64,000 nucleotides of DNA from CAZGOM01 sp964527265. GTDB taxonomy: Bacteria > Planctomycetota > Phycisphaerae > Phycisphaerales > Phycisphaeraceae. The notes under the pieces are model-generated. The model saw only the letters and a program-made list of their open reading frames with translations, was not told where the DNA came from and did not search any database. The stretch spans positions 38,675 through 102,674 of the forward strand of contig CAZGOM010000001.1 in assembly GCA_964527265.1 (NCBI GenBank), in the 5' to 3' direction. The stretch's first letter is position 1; each line of letters begins with the position of its first letter. Below, piece after piece: positions 18,901 through 25,854 of this stretch. The position numbers and the translations under genes were made by a program.

Positions 18901-19586
18901 TGGTGCTGCCGTTTGTGTGGATGGACGCGCGCGTGGGGGAGGCGGCGCGGAGCCCGGCGGCGGGGGCGGATGTGCAGGTTGTGGTGCGGATGGCAAGCGA
19001 TTGGGATGAGCCGGTCTCGATTCATCTGCCGGAGGGGTTGACGCTTGATGAGGCAAGTTCCGTTTCCGCCACCATGCCGCCCATCCGCAAGACACTTGAG
19101 CGGCTGCTGGCGCTGTATCAAAGGACGGAGGCGAATGCCGCGCAAACGCCGTGGGAGGTGGAGGCGGCAGGTGAAGCTTCCAGCCAGGCGGCAATGGACG
19201 ACCTGCGCGACTATCTGAGTGCGGGAATTCCGGCGCAGGAACTGGTCTGGGTGGTGCATACCCAGGTGGGCCTGGATGATCGGTTTACGGTTGAGGTGAG
19301 CACGCCGGGGCATAAGCCGGTGGCGATCACAGGTGCGGTGGGGGAGAGGTATCCACCGGGTGCGGCATCGGTGGCTGGAGAGGAGGAATCGCCGATCAAA
19401 GAGGTGCAGCTTGGTTATTCAAGGCCAAGGCGGGAGGAAGGCTTTTGGCGGCCGTTTAAGTTTCTGGGAGGAAAGAGCGGTTGGATAGGGTGGCTGACGG
19501 GGCTGGATATCGGGTGGGTGTGGCTTTACGTTGCGGTGTATCTGCCCTGTGTGTTGATCTTGCGGCGGGTGCTGGGCATTGCATGA
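15942..19586 (+). CDS. PEP/pyruvate-binding phosphotransferase (rifampin-phosphotransferase-like) with membrane tail
   Basis: The 1214-residue protein starts at ATG 15942, overlapping the previous stop. Residues 1-310 form a PEP-synthase-type ATP-grasp domain (LVGGKAANLGRM, VAVRSSGTAEDMGSASMAGQ, EVSGVLFTANP, WAIESGEIYLLQTRPI). A long central helical region follows, then a swivelling phosphohistidine domain near residue 785 (GGALSHGAVVARELGLPAVV). The PEP-binding TIM barrel of PEP synthase and PPDK is absent; this ATP-grasp/substrate/His layout is that of rifampin phosphotransferase. Unusually, after residue 860 it continues with several hydrophobic helices and a soluble domain, ending in another helix pair. 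The substrate is unknown. Confidence 0.8.
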   Translation: MMRPSAYILPLAECHDLTLVGGKAANLGRMIRGGFRVPDGFAITTEAFAAWRQGEESAGMPLVMSREICDAYERLGGGRVAVRSSGTAEDMGSASMAGQYESYLDVNGEEELVEAVQKCWASAASVRSRAYLEEKGINSASAMMAVVVQRLVRAEVSGVLFTANPIGDRQQEMLLEASWGLGEVVVSGDVQPDVVRIDSETGRVIETVIGDKRLQHVAGSKEPIHVEERRRHEACLKSGDVDGLWQLGRRVAEHFGGAQDIEWAIESGEIYLLQTRPITTSRDARARDTVLNKVRGELRQATAMGEGPWVVHNLAETLPHPRPLTWSVIEAFMAGGGGYGAMYRKAGFEPSERMKKEGFLRLVAGRIYMDFRRAPEMFFADFPYEYDVGLLKRNPGASQAAPTVASGGVIRRIKAGWKVRAAGRRLKELSRGMDEVLRSELYPKVKQYVREEKKRDLMSMRSEKLIDLWQERKRRVLDEFAPDTLIGSLIYGMALEELEKFIRELDWEADGAAMALRQSSAGEASSTLIADAHLHEVGSGKRSVETWIAEHGHRAPMEFDLSAPRWREKPEALHEMARQLGQGASPMGRHEASRRAAGAELDAFAVKLRVADREELRRRVKTAQKYAAYRENGKDCFMLGYDLLRDVAVEVGRRLEIEGGVFYLSEGEMLDALKTGSAPVGLIKERNALHEAHSRVALPAFIDGGMLERLGEPAWEGGEASGGHHVSVISTGVASGPARVLASPDGGAGLGHGYILVCQSTDPSWTPLFINAAGLIIERGGALSHGAVVARELGLPAVVMPDATRIIKDGACVRVDAIHGTVSLCGEGEEATPLAQRDEGGVIPKDLMPPVRSRTEKRAAKAAIIGVVVWAVFLWVFFWLPAAWLRWPIIAGMDYFLWPIVRSVGKPATVVVIAAAVALSTLVVQKLVTDNRRLWEAKRRGQALGRKAEALDAQAPERRVLLEAATAAQLRIAGAGLAPVGILLGLLVLPFVWMDARVGEAARSPAAGADVQVVVRMASDWDEPVSIHLPEGLTLDEASSVSATMPPIRKTLERLLALYQRTEANAAQTPWEVEAAGEASSQAAMDDLRDYLSAGIPAQELVWVVHTQVGLDDRFTVEVSTPGHKPVAITGAVGERYPPGAASVAGEEESPIKEVQLGYSRPRREEGFWRPFKFLGGKSGWIGWLTGLDIGWVWLYVAVYLPCVLILRRVLGIA

Positions 19587-20272
19587 GCGGCAAGCCGGGG
19601 AGGAAGCGTCCGCAGGGGGATTGGCAGGGCCCGTAAATACAAGATGATAAAAAAAGCGCACGACAGACGAGTGGGTATTTTTGCAGGCTCGAGGTTTGAT
19701 GAAACCAACAGGACGGCGGAGCGCGTTTGAAGGACTCAAGGCGGTACGTCAACGGCAGCGAGGAATCATGAAAAAGCAAAAAAGACCCGTCAGCAAGCAT
19801 GTGACCCAGGAAGACATTGCGGGCGGGCGCTGGAGAGGCGTGGCAAATGATGGGTATGAAGCCGGTGGCTTGAGATGGTGTGGGCGTGTGTGTGCCGGGC
19901 GTGTGGGACTTTTCGTAGCACAAGGGGTCTGGGCGGAGTGGGTTGTTTAAGGCGCTGGGGCCGGCGGGTGAGAGGGTGGAGGTTTCCTGGTGGCGGGTGG
20001 AGCGGTCGCAGGGGTTGGAAAAATGGCCGGGAAGCTTTGGCAAACCCGATGCCGTGATGTGGATGATTCGTCAGTGGGGTCGATCTTGTGAGTTGCCTGT
20101 GTTAACGACCTTGCAGGATTGGAATTCCGGAAAAAACCGGCCTGCGTTGGCGCATGCCTGAGATCGCACCACCCAATTGCCCCTAGGACCCGCTAAGGGC
20201 TTGCACGAATAGGCGTGAGGAGAGGCGTGATTTAAGGTGTTCTCATCACCTTTTTTTATGAAAGAAAACCCA
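19587..20272. other. Non-coding stretch before the catalase gene
   Basis: About 690 bp without a believable gene. Open frames here are short or have random, Arg/Gly/Trp- or Pro-rich composition on both strands. I see no tRNA, clear terminator or recognisable riboswitch. Confidence 0.5.
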
Positions 20273-21127
20273 ATGTATCACCACGTAAAAAGTCTCATGT
20301 ATACCGTGCGGGTCGGCCACCCCGACCCACGATTCGGCAATATGCTTCTTGAACAATTTGGGGGAGCCAATGGCGAACTGGCGGCTGCCATGCAGTATTC
20401 CATCCAAGGCCTCAACTGCGATGATCCGGCACGTAAGGACATGTTGATGGACATTGGCGCGGAAGAACTGAGCCATCTGGAAATTGTCGGCACTCTCGCC
20501 CGGATGCACTTGAAGCCGATGAAGAAAGACCGGAGTGCCGCTGAGGCCGACCCCTTGGTGGCCATTGCCGGCGGCGGTGGCGTGACGCTGTGCAACTCTA
20601 TGGGCAACGCCTGGACGGCGGACTACTTGAAGATCACCGGCGAACTGGATGTTGACCTCCGCAGCAATATCGCTGCGGAAGCACGAGCCAAAATCGTGTA
20701 CGAACGGCTGATTAACTTTTGCGACGATCCCGGCACCAAGGATGCACTCCAATTCCTGATGACCCGGGAAATCACCCATCTCAAAGTTTTCATGATTGCG
20801 CTGGAAAGCATGGGTAAGTCGGCGCTCTCCATCGGCAAGATTCCTCCGACCCCAGGCATCGTGGATCAGTATTTCAACACTTCGACCGGCCATGCGGATA
20901 GCGGAGACCGAGACGCCATCGGTCCCTGGAACCAAGGCAATGGATTTGTGAAAGTGGATGCTCCGGCGTTTGGTGAATTGCTCAACCCCAAGAGCGGCGA
21001 GCGGGCCTCAGAGACGATCGGGCTTGCCACAGATGCCCCACTGAATGAGCTGAGCCAGGATGGAAATTTGTCTACCAAAGGGAGGCAGACGGGTGATGGG
21101 AAGCCGAGCCGTAAGGGGCGCAAGTAA
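20273..21127 (+). CDS. Manganese (non-haem) catalase
   Basis: The 284-residue protein starts MYHHVK, matching the usual start of the family, so ATG 20273 is chosen. The dimanganese ligands known from the Lactobacillus and Thermus enzymes are all in place: Glu35 in GANGELAAAMQY, Glu65 and His68 in GAEELSHLE, Glu136 in AAEARAKIVYER, and His169 in TREITHLK. The enzyme dismutates hydrogen peroxide in the cytoplasm as a hexamer. The C-terminal 40 residues are polar and Gly/Lys-rich, as in many family members. The gene is monocistronic and ends in a strong intrinsic terminator at 21155-21194. Confidence 0.95.
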   Translation: MYHHVKSLMYTVRVGHPDPRFGNMLLEQFGGANGELAAAMQYSIQGLNCDDPARKDMLMDIGAEELSHLEIVGTLARMHLKPMKKDRSAAEADPLVAIAGGGGVTLCNSMGNAWTADYLKITGELDVDLRSNIAAEARAKIVYERLINFCDDPGTKDALQFLMTREITHLKVFMIALESMGKSALSIGKIPPTPGIVDQYFNTSTGHADSGDRDAIGPWNQGNGFVKVDAPAFGELLNPKSGERASETIGLATDAPLNELSQDGNLSTKGRQTGDGKPSRKGRK

Positions 21128-21154
21128 ATTTTTTGTGATGTTTCCTACACGAAA

Positions 21155-21194
21155 AACGCCTCGGATGAATTCATCTGGGGCGTTTGTCTTTTTT
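21155..21194 (+). terminator. Intrinsic terminator of the Mn catalase gene
   Basis: AACGCC at 21155-21160 pairs with GGCGTT at 21179-21184, with further pairing of the inner CGGATGAATTCATCTG block, and is followed by a T-rich run (TGTCTTTTTT). It lies 28 bases after the catalase stop. Confidence 0.85.
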
Positions 21195-21224
21195 GGCCGA
21201 TGGCATTTGAAATTGGGCAAAGAT

Positions 21225-22252
21225 TAGAGTATTTTCCATTAATTAATATCCTTTTGCATGAAGGTATAGCCGCAATGCTGGATATAGGCTTGGCATTCTT
21301 CTGAGTCGAACAGATCGACGGCTTCTCCAAGGGTCTGCCACAAGCCATGAACTGTCCGTTCCTTGGCCTTACGCAGCAGCAACTTGATCTTGGCAAACAC
21401 CTGTTCGATCGGGTTGAAGTCAGGGCTGTAAGGAGGCAGGTAGATCAGCATCGCCCCGCCCGTGCGATGGCCGACTCCACGCCCGACACCTTGTGGCTCG
21501 CCAGGTTGTCCATGACCACGATGTCCCCGGCTTTGAGCGTCGGGCACAGGTGCTGGCGGACATAGGCCACGAACAAGTCGTCATCGATGGGGCCATCGAC
21601 GACCAAGGGAGCCGTCAGCCCCGTGGATCTAAGGGCCGCGATGAATGTCGTTGTCTTCCAGTGCACGTGGGGCACCTTGTCGATCAAAGGACGGTCGGTC
21701 GGGCAGCGCCCGTAGCGCCGGGTCATGTTGGTGCTGGCTCATGTCCCGTCAATGAAGACCATGCGCGAGGCGTCAATCCCTAGGAACCGTTGCGGCCATT
21801 CCCGGCGCCTTTGGGCGACGTCGGGCCGGTCCTGCTCTTTGGCGCAGAGCGTCTTTTTTTGAAGCTGATCTTCAGCTTCTTGAGCGCCCGGTGAAGTGTG
21901 GGCACGCTGACCTTCACGGGCAGCATGGCGCGCAGGGCCTCCAGGGTGGCGTCGGGGTGCTGACGGACCGCTTCCAGCAGTTGTGGCTTGTGGTCGGCCA
22001 GGAGAGACGTGCCCACGCGCCGCCCACGGGGCTTGGGGTCGTAGCGGCCGGTCTGGCGGTAGGTTTTCATGAGCTTGCGCACCCAGATGGCGCTTACGCC
22101 ATACTTGGCCGCGATTTCGTCAAGCTTCATACCCTTGAGGCGATCCTCAACGACCCGTTTTCTCAAGTCCATGGAATAAGTCTTCATACAGGCCTCCTTG
22201 CCCATATCAAGACTATCGACACGATGGATATATATTAATGAAAATTACTCTA
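21225..22252 (-). mobile_element. Decayed IS630-family insertion sequence
   Basis: An element of about 1.03 kb flanked by TA dinucleotides (21225-21226 and 22251-22252), the target signature of IS630/Tc1 elements. Terminal inverted repeats are recognisable though imperfect: TAGAGTATTTTCCATTAAT at the left against TAGAGTAATTTTCATTAAT read inward from the right. It carries one transposase gene on the minus strand, broken by a nonsense codon and frame changes. It sits between the catalase terminator and the left island boundary. Confidence 0.85.
21239..22187 (-). pseudogene. IS630 transposase, inactivated
   Basis: Reading begins at ATG 22187 behind a perfect AGGAGG and gives an intact helix-turn-helix half (MKTYSMDLRKRVVEDRLKGM to about residue 136, ending at 21780). 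The DDE half continues in another frame: the first catalytic block reads FIDGT-stop-ASTNMTRR, where the family has DETWAxTNMTR, so both the Glu and the Trp are lost. Then come the second Asp block (DIVVMDNLASHKV, stop near 21445) and, after a second frame change, the final block LPPYSPDFNPIEQVFAKIK to 21239. The split frame between HTH and DDE halves could once have been programmed frameshifting, but the internal stop and second shift indicate decay. Confidence 0.85.
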
Positions 22253-22263
22253 GTCTGGAAATA

Positions 22264-22399
22264 CTTGAAAATCGGGCAAATGAGGTTTTGCAAGGTGCTG
22301 GTATGGGGGCGTGACCACAACAAAAAAGCGCGTAAATGTTTTTGGTTAAAACACTTACGCGCTTGGTGTCGCATCGGACATAGTGGAGCCGGGGGGAAT
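22264..22399. repeat. attL: left island boundary, copy of the tmRNA 3' end and terminator
   Basis: This 136-bp stretch is an imperfect direct repeat of 57608-57742. The last 34 bp (22366-22399) are identical to 57709-57742 and include GTGGAGCCGGGGGGAAT, the complement of the tmRNA acceptor stem and part of its T arm. After 22399 the tmRNA similarity stops abruptly, as expected for a recombination remnant. It includes a terminator hairpin at 22322-22363. Confidence 0.9.
22322..22363 (-). terminator. tmRNA-type terminator, displaced copy
   Basis: Read on the minus strand, the stem GCGCGTAAGTGTTTT pairs with AAAACATTTACGCGC around a short loop and runs into six T residues. It is the counterpart of the hairpin at 57664-57706 and was probably the original terminator of the tmRNA gene before the island separated them. 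Confidence 0.75.
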
Positions 22400-22787
22400 T
22401 TCAGATTTGCGAATTTTGAAAAGTTTTACATGATTCGTAAGTTATTGTTATTTCAACGGTTGTGGTGGTAGGTGGGTTGACTAATAAAGCTGTGGATCGT
22501 CAAAAATCGGACATGACTCATCGGACACGAGATTTTTTTTCAAGGGTGTCTTTTTCCTCTTCCGGCTCTACATGCCAAGGCGTTACACCTGAGCTGGAGC
22601 CATTTTTACGATCTGGGCGGCGCAATTAAGGCGGGCTTCAGGCCTTCCTAGAACCAGTTGAAGTTTTGTTGGCGATGAGTTGGCGTTGGCACTCGTCTTC
22701 CCAGCATGGTCTCAAAATCCGCGCGCTAGAGAGCTGCCGTATTCCCCAGCAGATGAGCGGTTGGGGAAAGGGTTGAAAGAAGAGAAG
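22400..22787. other. Left inner end of the island, non-coding
   Basis: No gene is seen. The stretch holds two copies of ATCGGACA (22506-22513 and 22520-22527), the same motif that recurs near the integrase end and inside the attachment core, and a run of eight T residues at about 22533. These are candidate arm-type integrase sites. Confidence 0.5.
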
Positions 22788-23708
22788 ATGGAGTTCATGA
22801 ACGGCAAAAGGATCATCGAGCAATCGCAGTCGGGCTGGGCACAGAATCGGCAAGTTGAGCTGTGTGCAGGAGGAAGACACGATTCTGGGCCGCAGTTCTA
22901 TACCACTGTGGTGCGAGACAACTTGTTTCAAGAGTTGAGTGCTTGTGCAAGGCGGGAGATAGGTTCGGGAGATGGGTCACAGCTGAGAAGGACTAAGAGT
23001 CGATTGCCTGGTTTACAAGCGCTGCATGGGTCTACGGCAATTGCAGTGAATGTATTTCATTACTGGCAGTCACGGGATGCAACCGTACTTGCCGAATGTC
23101 TTGGCGTGCCTGTTGATGAATCTATCCGAATTAAGTTTGAAAAGAAGTTCATGATTCAGCCGCAATGGAGACCGCCGAATGTGGATGTAGCGCTGGAGTA
23201 TCAGAGTAATCGGGAGCTAGATTGGGTGGGCATCGAGTCGAAATTCCGGGAGCCATATCCGGCGAGCCGGCATCGGTTGATTGATCACAAATATCTTGCA
23301 CAGAGTGTGCTTTGGGATGGTCTGCCCGAAACCCGGAGACTGGCTGGGAGTATTTGTGGCGAGGATAGCGGCAAGGAGCGTGAGAAGTCACATCTTTACC
23401 GAGGGCAGTTGATCAAGCATTTGCTGGGGATGAGGAGGAACAGAGTCGACAACAAGAAAGACGCGAGAAGGGTGATGCTGGTGTATTTGTGGTATGAGGT
23501 GCCTTCAGATGAGAGTGACGCACATCAGCGTGAAATCAATGATTTTGGCAGCATTTTGTGCAAGGACAATGTCCTGTTCAAAGCAATGACGTGGCAGGAC
23601 CTGATTGAGAAACTCGCACTGCGGTCGGGCGACGATCATGGTGACTACCACAAGTATCTGAAGGAGCGGTATGTGGATTCGATGGCTGCGGCAGGCTACA
23701 GCCGTTAG
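22788..23708 (+). CDS. Putative restriction endonuclease (PGN_0703-like, PD-(D/E)XK)
   Basis: The 306-residue product is taken from ATG 22788; a TTG extension to 22680 is unlikely. Around residues 140-170 the order NVDVALEYQSNRELDWVGIESKFREPY places an Asp and, a strand later, Glu-Ser-Lys, the D...(D/E)XK nuclease pattern. The preceding phrases (LHGSTAIAVNVFHYW, LAECLG) resemble the PGN_0703 group of putative restriction endonucleases; that family name is from memory of sequence style. The gene is the first inside the left island end and is convergent with the BREX operon. It could be a self-standing nuclease acting on DNA not modified by BREX. Confidence 0.55.
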   Translation: MEFMNGKRIIEQSQSGWAQNRQVELCAGGRHDSGPQFYTTVVRDNLFQELSACARREIGSGDGSQLRRTKSRLPGLQALHGSTAIAVNVFHYWQSRDATVLAECLGVPVDESIRIKFEKKFMIQPQWRPPNVDVALEYQSNRELDWVGIESKFREPYPASRHRLIDHKYLAQSVLWDGLPETRRLAGSICGEDSGKEREKSHLYRGQLIKHLLGMRRNRVDNKKDARRVMLVYLWYEVPSDESDAHQREINDFGSILCKDNVLFKAMTWQDLIEKLALRSGDDHGDYHKYLKERYVDSMAAAGYSR

Positions 23709-23816
23709 TCCCTTGTCTTGTGCGCACTTTGCAGCCTGCCCATAATTCTGAAGAGTGATATGAGTGACATATAAGCTCACGCTTAGTCCCGCAAAAACGA
23801 AGTGTCGCGACCCCGG

Positions 23817-25844
23817 TCAGGTCATTCCCAGAGCCTTGATCGCTGCCGTCAGCGGGTCAGAGAAGAATACGGGATCAACACGCTCGACGATATCGCCAGA
23901 CACTTCGAGGAAGTTGCGCTTATTCTCCAGAGGCACTAGCGCCCGGCGCGCGCCGTTGTCCATCGCAACTTGAAGTGGCTCGGCCAGGGAACGCATCGGC
24001 TTAATGTTGCCTTGGATGCTCAGGTCCCCAAGGATCACAAGACCAGCGAGAACAGAATGCCGCTTGATGGCGGAATATACTGCGACGACCAATGCGATTC
24101 CGGCTTCACATGGAACGTGATTGCCCAGCAGGTCAATCGCTTCGACGTGGAAGTCTGTTGTATCGAATTGTTGGCCGATGCCCATCTTTACCTTCTGGCT
24201 TTGAAGGTATGCAAAGGCTCGTTGAAGTGATTCCTTCATCGGCCCTTCTACGCCCCCCGCAATTTTGAGTTTGCCAGTACCCGATGAGCAGCCTACTTCA
24301 AGGCGGTAAAGCCCCACTTTACTTTGGTCATCAACTGAAGCGGTATAAAGGGAACCGGGGGCCAGTGGATCGGCTGCGATGGTGTCCCGTCCCCCTTGTT
24401 CAGGCACGCCCACAAACCGTTCTTCGCGAGTTTCGTTGTCGATAAAAGAGAATGAAGTCTGGTGGTATTCAAAAGACCCCATTTTCTTGAGCTGTTCCTT
24501 CACGCGCCGACGGCCTTCAAGGGCCAGTTCCACAAGCTCGGCTAGCTCGGGTTTTGACAACTCTCCGTGGGGATAGATCAGCTTTATCAGCCCAGACACT
24601 GACTTGCGGACCGCTTTCACATCACGAGCGTTCAAGTGGGACCCGAGTGAAAAATGGCGGTCGATCACCTCGGTGAAGTTATGCTTGCGCAGCTCTCGCA
24701 AGGCCTCTGCCAAGTAGTCAACAACAAAGCCATAATGGTCAGTGAAGAACTCGACGCGCATCTTGGGGATTTCCCACCCAGGGATGTAGAAGTGGATGCG
24801 GTCAAGGAACGCCATGTCCTCTCGGATCACATCGGGCATCGGCATAAACAGATGCGACGACCGAACCATGGCCTCAACTGGCTGGTTAGTGTTACCGAAC
24901 ATAGCGATCGATGCCATGCCTGAAAGTGAGTCTTTGCCACGAGCGAAAGTGCCCGACTCGCAGTAGGTCTTTAGTGTGGTCACGACCTCCTTTGGCATCT
25001 TTTGAAGGTCGGCAATTTCATCAAAAGCAACTGCATCCCAGATGCCAACGAGCCCCATTTTCGCACTAGCCATGTTGTAAAAGAGATTCGCAACCGTTGT
25101 CGGGCCAGTCAGAAGGATCGTGTACGGAGAAAGCTCTTGATAACCATAGCTTTTGCCGGTTCCACGGGGGCCAAGTTCTACGAGGTTGTAGTTCTGCTCA
25201 CAGAGGGCCAGCAGACGAACGAGGAAAAGCAATTTCACACGTCGCTGAAAATGGGAGGGTTCCATGCCAATGGTGCGAAGAAGCAGATCAATCCATTCGT
25301 CAGTGGTGAACTGGCTTCGACAACTGCGGTATTCATCCAGGTCAAAGGTTGCCAATTGAATTGGCTTCAGCCCTTCAATCCAGAATGGACTCCGTTTGCC
25401 GGTCGCTTCCTCATCGTATTGGTGCTTAATGTCTATCTGCGCCCAAATGCCCCCCATCAACAAACGGTCGTATTGCCGAAGGTAGTGCTCAGGGACGTGG
25501 ACGAACTTGTGGCCGAAATTTTTGAGTTCGGCCCAGTGTTTGTCGTCATCTGAAACATATCGCACTTGCACCTTGTCGATAAGCGTGTGCTTCCCCTTGT
25601 CTTTAACCATCGACTGAGCTTTATTTGCTTCGTCGGGTCGGACAAAGTTCGAAGACAGGGTGTTGTTCACCACTTTCAATCCGGCGTTGATAGCGACTGG
25701 ATCATTGGTGGCGCAGTATTTTCCCAACAGGTACTCAAGGACGAAGACCGGGACATTGGCTCCCACCTTCACCTTGCGAACCAAGTCTTTACGGACAACC
25801 TTGCCCGCAAACACTGTTGCCACTTTGCGATCAAGTTCAGGCAT
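23817..25844 (-). CDS. brxL: BrxL, Lon-like AAA+ BREX protein
   Basis: The 675-residue protein has a N-terminal BrxL domain, an AAA+ core with Walker A GPRGTGKS about residue 226 and Walker B-like AVAFDEIADL, and a C-terminal Lon-protease-like domain. In Lon the catalytic serine lies in GPSAGIA; here the aligned stretch is VPCEAGIALVVAVYSAI, with Glu in place of Ser, so peptidase activity is doubtful although the downstream Lys region is kept. BrxL is the last gene of type 1 BREX and is needed for phage exclusion, not for methylation; it assembles as an ATP-driven DNA-binding ring. It follows pglZ by 10 bases. Confidence 0.92.
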   Translation of the reverse strand: MPELDRKVATVFAGKVVRKDLVRKVKVGANVPVFVLEYLLGKYCATNDPVAINAGLKVVNNTLSSNFVRPDEANKAQSMVKDKGKHTLIDKVQVRYVSDDDKHWAELKNFGHKFVHVPEHYLRQYDRLLMGGIWAQIDIKHQYDEEATGKRSPFWIEGLKPIQLATFDLDEYRSCRSQFTTDEWIDLLLRTIGMEPSHFQRRVKLLFLVRLLALCEQNYNLVELGPRGTGKSYGYQELSPYTILLTGPTTVANLFYNMASAKMGLVGIWDAVAFDEIADLQKMPKEVVTTLKTYCESGTFARGKDSLSGMASIAMFGNTNQPVEAMVRSSHLFMPMPDVIREDMAFLDRIHFYIPGWEIPKMRVEFFTDHYGFVVDYLAEALRELRKHNFTEVIDRHFSLGSHLNARDVKAVRKSVSGLIKLIYPHGELSKPELAELVELALEGRRRVKEQLKKMGSFEYHQTSFSFIDNETREERFVGVPEQGGRDTIAADPLAPGSLYTASVDDQSKVGLYRLEVGCSSGTGKLKIAGGVEGPMKESLQRAFAYLQSQKVKMGIGQQFDTTDFHVEAIDLLGNHVPCEAGIALVVAVYSAIKRHSVLAGLVILGDLSIQGNIKPMRSLAEPLQVAMDNGARRALVPLENKRNFLEVSGDIVERVDPVFFSDPLTAAIKALGMT

Positions 25845-25854
25845 GACTTAGTCC

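Noticed and set aside
19456..20043. 195-codon minus-strand frame overlapping the end of the phosphotransferase gene
   Set aside because: Ser/Pro-rich with no domain, overlaps a certain gene and has no ribosome-binding site.
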